From positions 76,950-140,949 of the forward strand of contig CAZGGG010000002.1 in NCBI GenBank assembly GCA_964525165.1: 64,000 nt of DNA, read 5' to 3'. Below the pieces are notes generated by a model. The model did no database searches. It saw only the letters and a program-made list of their open reading frames with translations, and was not told the DNA's origin. Numbering within the stretch: the first letter of the stretch is position 1; each line of letters starts with the position of its first letter. Source of the stretch: JAWLFI01 sp964525165. GTDB lineage: Bacteria; Bacteroidota; Bacteroidia; Chitinophagales; Saprospiraceae. Made by a program: the position numbers and the translations under genes. Positions 7,950 through 16,082 of the stretch are shown piece after piece.

Positions 7950-9503
7950 ATGGATATTTCTTTTTCAATAACCGGTTCCGACCGCTCCGCCCTCCACAAA
8001 AGTCAGAAAGCAGGACTTGCTATAGCTGCTTTGATCACCCTCTATCTATGTATGCAGTTTTATTTGAATCATGGAATATGGGGCTTTGTAAGTATATTTT
8101 CGGGTTATTTGATTGCCACTTTATTATATATCAAAGGAAGTTACGCGCAGAAAAGCGCCGGCATAAAGAATGACCAGAACTTTTTTCGCTCGCTCACTTT
8201 CAGAGGAGCCTGGGGATGGGCAGCAGGCATCTTTCTCACCGGGTTTTATGTGCTCTTATATTGGTATCCGCAATACCTGGGCTTTGCCCCTGAAGGCACC
8301 AATACTGGTATTGTGGGGCTTTTTGATCCACTCAGCTACGCCCTTAAAGGACAAGCGGCCAGCCAGTGGTTTATGTATGGTGCATTCTATACCATGGCGA
8401 TTCTCTATATGGGTGTTAAATTTTTACTGAAATATCGTCACAACCGATACCAGCAAATCCGAACACTTTCCGTCATGTTTTTTCAGTTGGGCTTTGCTTT
8501 TCTGCTTCCGGAAATTCTAATGCGCTTAAACCAGCCCTATTTTGATTTTAAAAATATTTGGCCTTTGAACTACTATGCCTTTTTTGGGTGGAAGATCGAT
8601 GAGCTGATTCAAAGCGGGGAATTGGGCATCTTTATGTTGATTTGGAGTGTCGTTTTAATATTAGTCGTCACTCCTGTTTTAACTTACTTTTTTGGGAAAC
8701 GTTGGTATTGCTCCTGGGTATGCGGCTGCGGGGGATTAGCCGAAACAGCGGGAGACCCTTTTCGCCATCTTTCTGATAAAAGTGTACGGGCATGGCAGAT
8801 CGAACGCTGGCTCATCCATTTAGTCTTGGTATTTGTAGTCGTGATGACGGTAGCCGTGCTTTACAATTATGTGGGTACCGAAGACCCCTTCTTCAATCGA
8901 ACTAATTTAGCGGTATTCTGGACTCTTTTATTGGGAGGCATTCTTGCTTGGGTGTTTCTGGATAACCATCGTTTTCAATCCCTGGATCCCATTGCAAAAT
9001 GGGGAGCAGTAGTGATTGTCACCGCAGTCCTCATGGTTCTGTGGGAAGCTGTCCTATCCGGCAGGAGTGAATTGTTTGGTATTCCGGCTTATCAATTGAG
9101 TAGCTCTTATGGGTTTCTGATTGGTGCGGCATTCAGCGGAGTCATCGGTGTTGGGTTCTACCCGATATTAGGGAATAGGGTTTGGTGTCGATTTGGGTGC
9201 CCTATGGCTGCCATCCTTGGTCTTCAACAAAAATTCTTTTCTAAATTCAGAATCACCACCAATGGCAGCCAATGCATCAGTTGCGGAAATTGCTCCACCT
9301 ATTGCGAAATGGGTATAGATGTAAAATGGTATGCTCAGCGAGGACAGAATATCGTCAGGGCAAGCTGTGTGGGCTGTGGCATATGTTCGGCAGTATGTCC
9401 CAGAGGGGTGCTCAGACTAGAAAATGGACCTGACACCTCTCAGAAGGATACTGAATTAAAAGTGTTGCAGATTCAAACGAATGGTGTTGAATTTAAACCC
9501 TGA
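7950..9503 (+). CDS. Membrane-bound polyferredoxin (NosR/NapH/CcoG-like 4Fe-4S protein)
   Basis: 517 aa with about eight hydrophobic segments. Cysteine clusters occur in this order: CSWVCGCGG (~255-263) and CRFGCP (~412-417), the Fer4_5-type motifs of NosR/NapH proteins, then two ferredoxin 4Fe-4S motifs, CISCGNCSTYC (~442) and CVGCGICSAVCP (~472). The first cluster replaces the usual CP with CGCGG. Such proteins carry electrons across or along the inner membrane towards periplasmic or assembly partners. It is translationally linked to the upstream flavoprotein (1-nt gap), which may be its electron donor or acceptor. No nosZ, nap or cco genes are nearby, so the pathway is open. Confidence 0.8.
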   Translation: MDISFSITGSDRSALHKSQKAGLAIAALITLYLCMQFYLNHGIWGFVSIFSGYLIATLLYIKGSYAQKSAGIKNDQNFFRSLTFRGAWGWAAGIFLTGFYVLLYWYPQYLGFAPEGTNTGIVGLFDPLSYALKGQAASQWFMYGAFYTMAILYMGVKFLLKYRHNRYQQIRTLSVMFFQLGFAFLLPEILMRLNQPYFDFKNIWPLNYYAFFGWKIDELIQSGELGIFMLIWSVVLILVVTPVLTYFFGKRWYCSWVCGCGGLAETAGDPFRHLSDKSVRAWQIERWLIHLVLVFVVVMTVAVLYNYVGTEDPFFNRTNLAVFWTLLLGGILAWVFLDNHRFQSLDPIAKWGAVVIVTAVLMVLWEAVLSGRSELFGIPAYQLSSSYGFLIGAAFSGVIGVGFYPILGNRVWCRFGCPMAAILGLQQKFFSKFRITTNGSQCISCGNCSTYCEMGIDVKWYAQRGQNIVRASCVGCGICSAVCPRGVLRLENGPDTSQKDTELKVLQIQTNGVEFKP

Positions 9504-9604
9504 TGGCTCTGCCTTTCGGCAAATGTTGTTTAAGTTTTAAATCAAAAAAGTTAAACAAAATTGAATAAAGGGGCGTTTATCCGTTTGTACATAAATCCTT
9601 ACCG

Positions 9605-10327
9605 ATGAATACGAACGGAACAGTGCTTATAAATGACCAACCTAAGAATGGAAAGACCAATGGAAATCATTGGTCTGCAGATCATGATATCCATGATTAT
9701 TTAGGGGATGAACATGTAGGAACCTCCAAAGAAACTCCTTTGCGCCCTGATGCATTTGCAATGAGCGATGAGGAAAAGATGGAACGTATAGAAGGGCATT
9801 TCCGGGCGATCATGGAAACCTTAGGCTTAGACTTAAATGATGATAGTCTTAGCGGAACGCCAGCTCGAGTGGCAAAAATGTATGTCAAAGAAATTTTCAG
9901 TGGCTTACATCCTGACAATCGTCCGAATATCCGCTTGTTTGAAAATAAATATCAGTATAATGAAATGCTGATCGAAAAAGACATTTCATTCTTTTCCAAT
10001 TGTGAACATCATTTTGTACCCATTATTGGAAAAGCACATGTAGCCTACATCAGCAACGGCAAGGTCATTGGGCTATCTAAAATAAACCGTATCGTTCAGT
10101 ATTACGCTAAGAGGCCACAGGTTCAAGAACGTTTAACAGAGCAAATCGCAGAAGATTTGAAAGCTACTTTAGGAACCGAGGACATTGCCGTCATCATCGA
10201 TGCAAAACATATGTGTGTTTCTATGCGAGGCGTAGAAGATGTCAATTCATCGACCGTTACAGTGCACTATAGTGGAGCATTTAAAAAGGAAAGTGTGCGC
10301 ACAGAATTGCTAGCGCACCTTAAATAA
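9605..10327 (+). CDS. folE: GTP cyclohydrolase I
   Basis: 240 aa. The catalytic zinc ligands are visible as Cys and His in SNCEHHFVP (~133-136) and Cys in HMCVSMRGVED (~202). The core GKAHVAYISNGKVIGLSKINRIV and RPQVQERLTEQIA is typical of the type IA enzyme. The first ~50 residues are a Gly/Asn/Lys-rich extension beyond the catalytic core. The enzyme converts GTP to 7,8-dihydroneopterin triphosphate and formate, feeding folate and, with a QueD/PTPS homologue such as the one at 2908, queuosine or pterin synthesis. It stands alone, 101 nt after the polyferredoxin gene. Confidence 0.92.
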   Translation: MNTNGTVLINDQPKNGKTNGNHWSADHDIHDYLGDEHVGTSKETPLRPDAFAMSDEEKMERIEGHFRAIMETLGLDLNDDSLSGTPARVAKMYVKEIFSGLHPDNRPNIRLFENKYQYNEMLIEKDISFFSNCEHHFVPIIGKAHVAYISNGKVIGLSKINRIVQYYAKRPQVQERLTEQIAEDLKATLGTEDIAVIIDAKHMCVSMRGVEDVNSSTVTVHYSGAFKKESVRTELLAHLK

Positions 10328-10363
10328 GATGTACGGAATTACTTTCGCTCAAGGAGTTCTTCC

Positions 10364-10474
10364 TTAAGCTACGAGGAAATAATATCCTACTAGTAAATAA
10401 GCTGTTAAAATGAGTAACGGCTTTATAAGACGTATAATTTCTTCTGATGTTTGCATGACCCCTAATTTTCCCAT
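10364..10474 (-). CDS. Small single-pass membrane protein (36 aa), unrecognised
   Basis: This short ORF on the minus strand starts at ATG 10472-10474 (or an in-frame ATG at 10456, giving 30 aa) and stops at 10364. The product is a short polar N-terminus (MGKLGVMQTSEEIIRLIK) followed by one strongly hydrophobic helix, PLLILTAYLLVGYYFLVA. Amphipathic start, single helix and immediate stop are typical of real small membrane proteins. An A/T-rich region with TATATTTA and a TTG ~22 nt further up lies upstream. It sits just after the ATP synthase operon terminator. No homologue is recognised. It could be chance, since no comparison was possible. Confidence 0.4.
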   Translation of the reverse strand: MGKLGVMQTSEEIIRLIKPLLILTAYLLVGYYFLVA

Positions 10475-10500
10475 ATTAAATATATGTAAATAAAAAGATG

Positions 10501-10542
10501 TATCGACAATCATTTTAGATAAATGACGTCTAATTGTCGATA
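10501..10542. repeat. 10-bp inverted repeat (dyad) in the spacer
   Basis: TATCGACAAT (10501-10510) and ATTGTCGATA (10533-10542) are exact reverse complements, separated by 22 nt that include a second short dyad (TTAGA/TCTAA). It lies between the atp terminator and the small ORF at 10364-10474. It could be an operator, or a hairpin in the leader of that ORF. Confidence 0.5.
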
Positions 10543-10553
10543 GTGTACAAAAA

Positions 10554-10583
10554 AAGAGGGTTTCCGCAATAGGAAACCCTCTT
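10554..10583 (-). terminator. Intrinsic terminator of the atp operon
   Basis: Minus strand AGAGGGTTTCC pairs perfectly with GGAAACCCTCT across a 5-nt loop and is followed by seven T. It lies ~20 nt after the atpG stop codon. Confidence 0.85.
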
Positions 10584-10603
10584 ATATATTCGCCTTGTTG
10601 TTA

Positions 10604-11500
10604 CTATCCTTCTAAAGCAGCGGCACCACCCACGATCTCTGAAAGTTCTCGGGTAATGGCTTCTTGTCTTGCTTTATTGTAGTTAATCTTCAACTCTTTC
10701 AAGAGTTCACTTGCATTGTCTGTTGCCTTATCCATTGCAGTCATTCTGGCTCCATGCTCAGAAGCATGCGTATCCAGAATGCATTTGAATAATTGGGTTT
10801 GAAGAATAGAGGGAACCAAATGATCCATCAACTCATCTTCATTAGGCTCAAAGATGTAGTCGGCACTGCTTCCACCCTTCTCCGAAGACTCAGTCTCTGT
10901 TTCCGGAATAGGCAAGAATGGCTCTACATCAAAGTTTTGGATCGCGGCATTTTTGAATTCTGCATATGCAATATCCATACGATCGTACTTACCTTCTTTA
11001 AACCGATCAATCATCAGGTCCGCCATCCCGGCAACTTCTTCAAAAGTCAAACGGTCCACCAGTTCTACATAACCGGTTACCTTTTCGACCTGAGGGTATC
11101 TGTTCTTAAAATAATCGTACCCTTTTTTACCGATAAAGACCAATTTCAATTGACCATTATCTTTCAAATGAGCGTAGTCATTTTCAATCTTATGGACAGC
11201 GGCTTTAATGACATTGGTATTAAATGCACCACATAAACCTTTATTGGAAGTTATGATAACCAGTAGGGCAGATTGCACGCTTCTGTGTTCAGACAGGGCC
11301 GCTACACTTTCTGACTCAACATTTGCGGCCAGATTGCCTAGAATCTCTCCCAATTTGTTAGCGTAAGGTCGCAACTGAGTAATGGCATCCTGAGCTCTAC
11401 GCAATTTAGCAGCAGAGACCATTTTCATAGCCTTCGTAATCTGCTGCGTATTCTGCACAGATTTCATTCTGTCACGAACTTCCTTAAGATTGGCACCCAT
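10604..11500 (-). CDS. atpG: F0F1 ATP synthase subunit gamma
   Basis: 298 aa, normal length. The N-terminus MGANLKEVRDRMKSVQNTQQITKAMKMVSAAKLRRAQ and the C-terminal MTAMDKATDNASELLKEL..YNKARQEAITRELSEIVGGAAAL are the two helices of the rotating coiled coil. In the family this is the central stalk that couples the c-ring to the alpha3beta3 head. It is the last gene of the operon, 45 nt after atpA and followed by a strong terminator. Confidence 0.96.
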   Translation of the reverse strand: MGANLKEVRDRMKSVQNTQQITKAMKMVSAAKLRRAQDAITQLRPYANKLGEILGNLAANVESESVAALSEHRSVQSALLVIITSNKGLCGAFNTNVIKAAVHKIENDYAHLKDNGQLKLVFIGKKGYDYFKNRYPQVEKVTGYVELVDRLTFEEVAGMADLMIDRFKEGKYDRMDIAYAEFKNAAIQNFDVEPFLPIPETETESSEKGGSSADYIFEPNEDELMDHLVPSILQTQLFKCILDTHASEHGARMTAMDKATDNASELLKELKINYNKARQEAITRELSEIVGGAAALEG

Positions 11501-11545
11501 AGGGTATGATTTAATTGTTTAAGATAGCGTCTTTAGTAAGTTGGC

Positions 11546-13147
11546 TTATTTGTACTCAGCAGCCATATCTTTTGCTAAAGCTTCTACTTTTTGTAAATCT
11601 TCTTCGTTGTATTTGCCAGCTCTGAAATTACCCAACACATCTCCGTGCTTTTGCTCCAAAGTGCTTAAGAATAATTCTTCGAACTCTTTCACCTTTTCAA
11701 CAGGCACATTGACCAACAATCCTTTCACACCGGCATAAATAATCGCTACCTGCTTTTCCACAGAAAGCGGAGAGTATTGCGGTTGTTTTAGGATTTCCAC
11801 ATTTCGCTTCCCTTTCTCCAATACAGCTTGTGTAGATGCATCGAGGTCAGAACCGAATTTCGCGAAAGCTTCCAACTCACGATATTGTGCCTGATCTAGC
11901 TTCAAGGTACCTGATACCTTTTTCATAGGCTTGATCTGAGCTGATCCCCCTACCCTGGATACCGAGATACCAACGTTGATAGCCGGTCGAACACCTGCAT
12001 TAAACAAGTTGGATTCTAAGAAAATCTGACCATCAGTGATGGAAATTACGTTCGTAGGAATATAAGCAGAAACGTCTCCTGCCTGCGTCTCAATGATAGG
12101 AAGAGCTGTAAGAGACCCTCCACCTTTAATCAGTGAATTACCGTCTTTATCCTTGGCCGCTTTCAATGACTCAGGAAGGTCATTCATATTTTGAGCGATC
12201 TCATCATTGTTGATGATCTTCGCTGCACGCTCCAATAGTCTGGAGTGCAGGTAAAACACATCACCAGGATAAGCTTCACGTCCCGGAGGTCTACGTAACA
12301 ACAAAGATACTTCGCGATAAGCTACAGCCTGCTTGGAAAGATCATCATAAATAATCAAAGCAGGACGTCCTGTATCTCTGAAAAACTCTCCAATACATGC
12401 ACCTGCAAAAGGAGCATAGAACTGAAGCGGCGCCGGGTCTGCAGCAGAAGCAGATACAATTGTCGTATATGCCATCGCTCCATTTTCTTCCAATACCTTA
12501 GCTACTTGAGCCACAGTAGAAGCTTTCTGACCGGAAGCAACATAGATACAGTATACCGGCTCACCCTTTTCGTAAAACTCTTTTTGATTGATAATGGTAT
12601 CAATCGCAATGGCTGTTTTACCTGTTTGCCTGTCACCGATGATCAACTCACGCTGTCCTCTACCGATAGGAATCATCGAGTCAATCGCCTTGATACCTGT
12701 TTGTAAAGGTTCACTTACCGGTTGTCTGAAGATTACACCCGGAGCTTTTCTTTCCAGAGGCATATCATAAAGATCTCCACCGATTTCACCTTTACCATCG
12801 ATAGGCTGACCCAAAGGATTCACGACACGCCCAACGATTTCTTCGCCCACCTTCAAAGAAGCAATTTTCCCTGTACGGCTGGCTTTTGAACCTTCACGAA
12901 TATCATCATCCGGTCCTAATAATACCACACCTACATTATCTTCTTCCAAGTTCAATGCGATCGCCTGAACGCCATTCTCAAATTCTACAAGCTCTCCGGC
13001 CTGGATTTTCGTTAAGCCGTAAATACGGGCAATACCGTCTCCTACCTGAAGGACTGTACCTACTTCTTCCAGTTGTGCTTCAGAAGTTGATCCTGACAAC
13101 TGTTGCTTGAGGATCGCTGAAATTTCATCCGGTTTTACATTCACCAT
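11546..13147 (-). CDS. atpA: F0F1 ATP synthase subunit alpha
   Basis: 533 aa. The P-loop GDRQTGKTAIA is at ~170-180, the alpha-type signature PAINVGISVSRVGGSAQ at ~375-390, and the N-terminal crown domain (VGDGIARIYGL) at ~30-45. Non-catalytic nucleotide-binding subunit of F1. It is placed between atpH and atpG with 19-nt and 45-nt spacers. The catalytic beta subunit (atpD) is not in the window; in many Bacteroidota atpD-atpC form a separate locus. Confidence 0.97.
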   Translation of the reverse strand: MVNVKPDEISAILKQQLSGSTSEAQLEEVGTVLQVGDGIARIYGLTKIQAGELVEFENGVQAIALNLEEDNVGVVLLGPDDDIREGSKASRTGKIASLKVGEEIVGRVVNPLGQPIDGKGEIGGDLYDMPLERKAPGVIFRQPVSEPLQTGIKAIDSMIPIGRGQRELIIGDRQTGKTAIAIDTIINQKEFYEKGEPVYCIYVASGQKASTVAQVAKVLEENGAMAYTTIVSASAADPAPLQFYAPFAGACIGEFFRDTGRPALIIYDDLSKQAVAYREVSLLLRRPPGREAYPGDVFYLHSRLLERAAKIINNDEIAQNMNDLPESLKAAKDKDGNSLIKGGGSLTALPIIETQAGDVSAYIPTNVISITDGQIFLESNLFNAGVRPAINVGISVSRVGGSAQIKPMKKVSGTLKLDQAQYRELEAFAKFGSDLDASTQAVLEKGKRNVEILKQPQYSPLSVEKQVAIIYAGVKGLLVNVPVEKVKEFEELFLSTLEQKHGDVLGNFRAGKYNEEDLQKVEALAKDMAAEYK

Positions 13148-13166
13148 GGTGAGCAGTTTTTATTGA

Positions 13167-13709
13167 TTAGCCGGCGATTTGCCGTCTTAAGGTTTCTAAA
13201 TGATGTACAACACTTGCGTTATACACTTTATCATCATATTGTACTATAAATCCACCGACAAGGCTTTCATCAATCTTGTGGGAGATTTCTATATTTTTCC
13301 GGGTACCGGGCAGTGAAGCTATTTTCGTTCTGATTTGCTCCATCACTTTTTCGTCAACAGCGCTAGCTGTTGTAACTTCCACTTCGGTGACTCCTTTTAA
13401 TTCTTTGTATGCTTCTCGGAATGCATCCAGGATAGCTGCCATCAAAGGCTCTCGACCTTTTTTGCAAACGATTGCCAAAAACTTCAGGCTGAGATCTGTG
13501 ATTTTTCCGGTGAAAATTGCCTCCAGAGCCTTGAACTTCTTGCTTCCATGAATAATAGGAGATTCCATAAGCAATTGCAGCTCACGGCTTTGCTCCATGG
13601 CACCCTTAATGGTGAGAACATCCTCATGAACCTGATCTAACTGAGCTTGTTCCTGAGCGATTTCAACCAAAGTTGATGCGTACCGACTTGCTATCCTTTG
13701 TACTGACAT
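13167..13709 (-). CDS. atpH: F0F1 ATP synthase subunit delta
   Basis: 180 aa, normal for OSCP/delta. The N-terminal helical domain begins MSVQRIASRYASTLVEIAQEQ, and the C-terminal segment contains KIDESLVGGFIVQYDDKVYNAS, the conserved GGxxV..GD-like strand that docks on the alpha subunits. It joins the peripheral stalk to F1. The start is 8 nt after the atpF stop. Confidence 0.95.
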   Translation of the reverse strand: MSVQRIASRYASTLVEIAQEQAQLDQVHEDVLTIKGAMEQSRELQLLMESPIIHGSKKFKALEAIFTGKITDLSLKFLAIVCKKGREPLMAAILDAFREAYKELKGVTEVEVTTASAVDEKVMEQIRTKIASLPGTRKNIEISHKIDESLVGGFIVQYDDKVYNASVVHHLETLRRQIAG

Positions 13710-13717
13710 AATGTGTC

Positions 13718-14227
13718 TTAGTTTTGGTTCATGTTTTGAACCAATTTATTGACTAATGCCTCCTGATCTGCTTTACCTTTGAGGTTTTCTCGAAGTACTT
13801 GCTCGGCAATACCAATCGCCATAGCTCCTACTTCTTTCTTCACTTCTTCGATAGCAGACTTCTTCTGATTTTCAATTTCGCGTTGAGCACTCTCAACGAT
13901 TTGATTGGCTTCAGATTTAGCTTTATTGCGAGCATCATTCACGATATTCTCACCGGCTTGTTTCGCCTCGTTAATGATTTTCGTACGCTCCTCTCTGGCT
14001 TCCTGAAGTAACTTTTCATTTTCTGCCTGGAGGTTAGCCATTTCTGCTTTCGCCTTTTCAGCAGCATCCAAAGCTTCCTGAATATCATTTTCTCTTTTCT
14101 TCAGTCCATTCACGATGGGCTTGAATGCCGTTCTTCCCAAGAAGATCAAAACGAAAAGAAAGATCGCCGTGGTCCAGATAAACTGTCCCGGATCCGGACT
14201 CAATGGAGGAAATGTGATTAAGAACAT
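13718..14227 (-). CDS. atpF: F0F1 ATP synthase subunit b
   Basis: 169 aa from the ATG at 14227 (MFLITFPPLSPDPGQF). The frame is open further upstream to 14269, but that extension would precede the membrane helix with unrelated residues. One transmembrane helix (FIWTTAIFLFVLIFLG, ~16-32) is followed by a long charged, Ala-rich coiled coil that forms the peripheral stalk. It lies between atpE and atpH. Confidence 0.94.
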   Translation of the reverse strand: MFLITFPPLSPDPGQFIWTTAIFLFVLIFLGRTAFKPIVNGLKKRENDIQEALDAAEKAKAEMANLQAENEKLLQEAREERTKIINEAKQAGENIVNDARNKAKSEANQIVESAQREIENQKKSAIEEVKKEVGAMAIGIAEQVLRENLKGKADQEALVNKLVQNMNQN

Positions 14228-14304
14228 AGTTTTTTGTTTAAAGTGAGGGGCTACAACCAACCGTTGCATACCCCTTCTTTACGAATTCTTGGCTTAGTCT
14301 TTCG

Positions 14305-14499
14305 TTACGAGATGAAAGAAAGGATCAATGCGATAATCGCAACCCCCTCGATCAAAGCTGCAGAGATAATCATCGTTGTTCTGATGTCTCCGAAAGCTTC
14401 CGGCTGACGCGCTACAGCTTCCGCTGCACGTCCTCCAATCAATCCGATACCTACACCGGCACCGATAACTGCTAAACCCATTCCAATTGCTGTGTACAT
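14305..14499 (-). CDS. atpE: F0F1 ATP synthase subunit c
   Basis: 64 aa, short for the family but with both helices complete. Helix 1 has the glycine-rich packing motif GAGVGIGLIGG, the polar loop is ARQPEA, and helix 2 carries the ion-binding Glu in AALIEGVAII. The Gln of helix 1 and the Ser/Thr next to the Glu that mark Na+-binding rings are absent, so a proton-type ring is expected. Confidence 0.95.
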   Translation of the reverse strand: MYTAIGMGLAVIGAGVGIGLIGGRAAEAVARQPEAFGDIRTTMIISAALIEGVAIIALILSFIS

Positions 14500-14519
14500 A
14501 ACACTGGTTTTATGAATGA

Positions 14520-15728
14520 TTAATGTTCATGATGCTCTTCTATCGCCTGTCCAATGTACATGGCGGACAAAAGGGCAAAAATGAATGCTTGCAATACTGC
14601 CACAAATAACTCCAGAAGGTTCATAAAAAACGTAAAAGGCACTGCAATTAACGCCCCTACGCCCCCTCCGGCCATGGATGTTCCAAAATCACTAAAAATG
14701 AAGATCAAACCGACCATCGCTAAAATGGCAATGTGACCCGCTGTGATATTCGCACCCAAACGTATAAATAATGTTACCGGCTTGATCAATAAAGAGATCA
14801 ATTCGATAATCGCTAATATGAATTTTACAGGTACCGGAACGCCAGGCATCCAAAGCATATGCGCCCAGTAGTCTCTTTTTGCAATAACCAATACTAAGAT
14901 GAAAGTAAATAATGCAAGTGCCAAAGTAGTCCCTGCATTACCTGTCACATTCGGTCCACCTATGAAAGGCATTAAGCCCAATAGGTTGAGAATCATGATA
15001 AAGAAAAAGAGTGACATGATAAACGGCAAATACTTTTCGTATTTGTCACCAATAAAAGGCTTCGCTACATCGTCTCTTATAAATATCACAAAAGGCTCCA
15101 TCAAGGACTGAATTCCTTTAGGTGCCATTCCTTCTCTTTCTTTCATCAATTTGGCTGTTCGGCCAAAAATCAAGAACATCAGAATCACTGCTAAAATCAT
15201 GATCGCCACATTCTTAGTAATGGAAAGGTCTATAAATGAAGTCATTTCCATAAAAGTAGAAGGTGCTTCCAGTGTATAGGCTTTGCCTTCATATTCCACT
15301 GAATAGTGCGAACCATGTTCTTCATCCTCATGATGCTCAATATGACCTACCTCAACCTTCCCTTCTCGAGGAAATCCTTCACCGATAACTCTATTGACTC
15401 TACCATGATTCAATACATATCCGTCCACTGCTGTATGCCCGTGATGAAAAGCACTAGACATGGCAAAAGTTACTCCTTGCTCTGAGCTGTACAAAATGAC
15501 GGGAAGCGGAATGGAAACATTACCGAACAAGTGGATTTCATTCGAATTCTGCACGTGATGCAACACCTGATCGATATACCCTTCTTTGGAATTAATAGCC
15601 GAATGACCCTCTTCATGACCTTCTTCTCCGGAAGCCAAGACCACCGTACTCATCCCGAAAAATAGGATCGCCAAAAGGGAAAAGGTACGCCAATTGAAGA
15701 GATTACTGAATGTATGCTTCACTATCAT
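14520..15728 (-). CDS. atpB: F0F1 ATP synthase subunit a with extended N-terminal domain
   Basis: 402 aa from the ATG at 15728; a TTG five codons earlier (15743) also opens the frame but lies almost on the predicted transcription start. The C-terminal ~230 residues are the usual a subunit, with the essential Arg in LFIRLGANITAGH (~330). The N-terminal ~170 residues are an extension: a signal-like hydrophobic segment, a His/Glu-rich stretch (GEEGHEEGH) and a soluble beta-rich part with HHGHTAVDGYVLNHGR. Long subunit-a versions like this are known in Bacteroidota. First gene of the operon; no atpI/atpZ precedes it here. Confidence 0.95.
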   Translation of the reverse strand: MIVKHTFSNLFNWRTFSLLAILFFGMSTVVLASGEEGHEEGHSAINSKEGYIDQVLHHVQNSNEIHLFGNVSIPLPVILYSSEQGVTFAMSSAFHHGHTAVDGYVLNHGRVNRVIGEGFPREGKVEVGHIEHHEDEEHGSHYSVEYEGKAYTLEAPSTFMEMTSFIDLSITKNVAIMILAVILMFLIFGRTAKLMKEREGMAPKGIQSLMEPFVIFIRDDVAKPFIGDKYEKYLPFIMSLFFFIMILNLLGLMPFIGGPNVTGNAGTTLALALFTFILVLVIAKRDYWAHMLWMPGVPVPVKFILAIIELISLLIKPVTLFIRLGANITAGHIAILAMVGLIFIFSDFGTSMAGGGVGALIAVPFTFFMNLLELFVAVLQAFIFALLSAMYIGQAIEEHHEH

Positions 15729-15755
15729 TTCTTTAGTGCTCAATCAAAATCAGCG

Positions 15756-15763
15756 CAAAGGTA
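15756..15763 (-). promoter_or_regulatory. Putative -7 element of the atp operon
   Basis: Minus strand TACCTTTG fits TAnnTTTG exactly, 28 nt before the ATG chosen for atpB. A T-rich stretch lies ~23 nt further upstream where the -33 element would be. Confidence 0.5.
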
Positions 15764-16006
15764 GTTAAATGGTGCATTAATTAAAACCTCCCCTTTGTTT
15801 TTTTTGCCTGCCTATTATATTAATACTTAAAGGGTGAAGAAGATAGGATTCAGAATCAAAAAAGGGGGGCTTTTTAAGGGTAGGGATTGCTTTTATTGAA
15901 GGTTTGGCTAATATTTCCTGAAGCAGGAGCGCATCTTGCTATTGTAGGGGCGCATTGCAATGCGCCCCTGCTGTACCGGTATATTCGAATGATCTGTTTC
16001 TGATTC
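15764..16006. other. Non-coding region between atpB and the rny operon
   Basis: The spacer from 15729 to 16082 carries no gene. It holds the atp promoter candidate, a T/G-rich stretch, a 24-bp perfect palindrome at 15946-15969 and the palindromic terminator at 16007-16036. Confidence 0.6.
15946..15969. repeat. REP-like GC-rich palindrome, copy 1
   Basis: A perfect 24-bp palindrome with core GGGCGCATTGCAATGCGCCC. A near-identical copy lies 46 nt to the right. High GC in an A/T-rich spacer, perfect symmetry and duplication behind an operon are features of REP-type elements. No REP-associated transposase is in the window. Confidence 0.7.
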
Positions 16007-16036
16007 AAAAAAAAGGGCGCATTGCAATGCGCCCCT
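16007..16036 (-). terminator. Palindrome copy 2 acting as terminator of the rny operon
   Basis: The 20-bp core GGGCGCATTGCAATGCGCCC (16015-16034) matches copy 1 exactly. On the minus strand it is followed by eight T, which makes a strong intrinsic terminator ~45 nt after the rny stop codon. Confidence 0.75.
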
Positions 16037-16082
16037 ATTCTATGGAACACCCCAACGGATATTCCTTTAACTATTTCAGTAT

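Noticed and set aside
2908..10327. QueD-like gene and folE as one queuosine operon
   Set aside because: They are 6 kb apart with unrelated genes on the opposite strand between them, and no queC or queE is present. Shared pathway is possible, shared operon is not.
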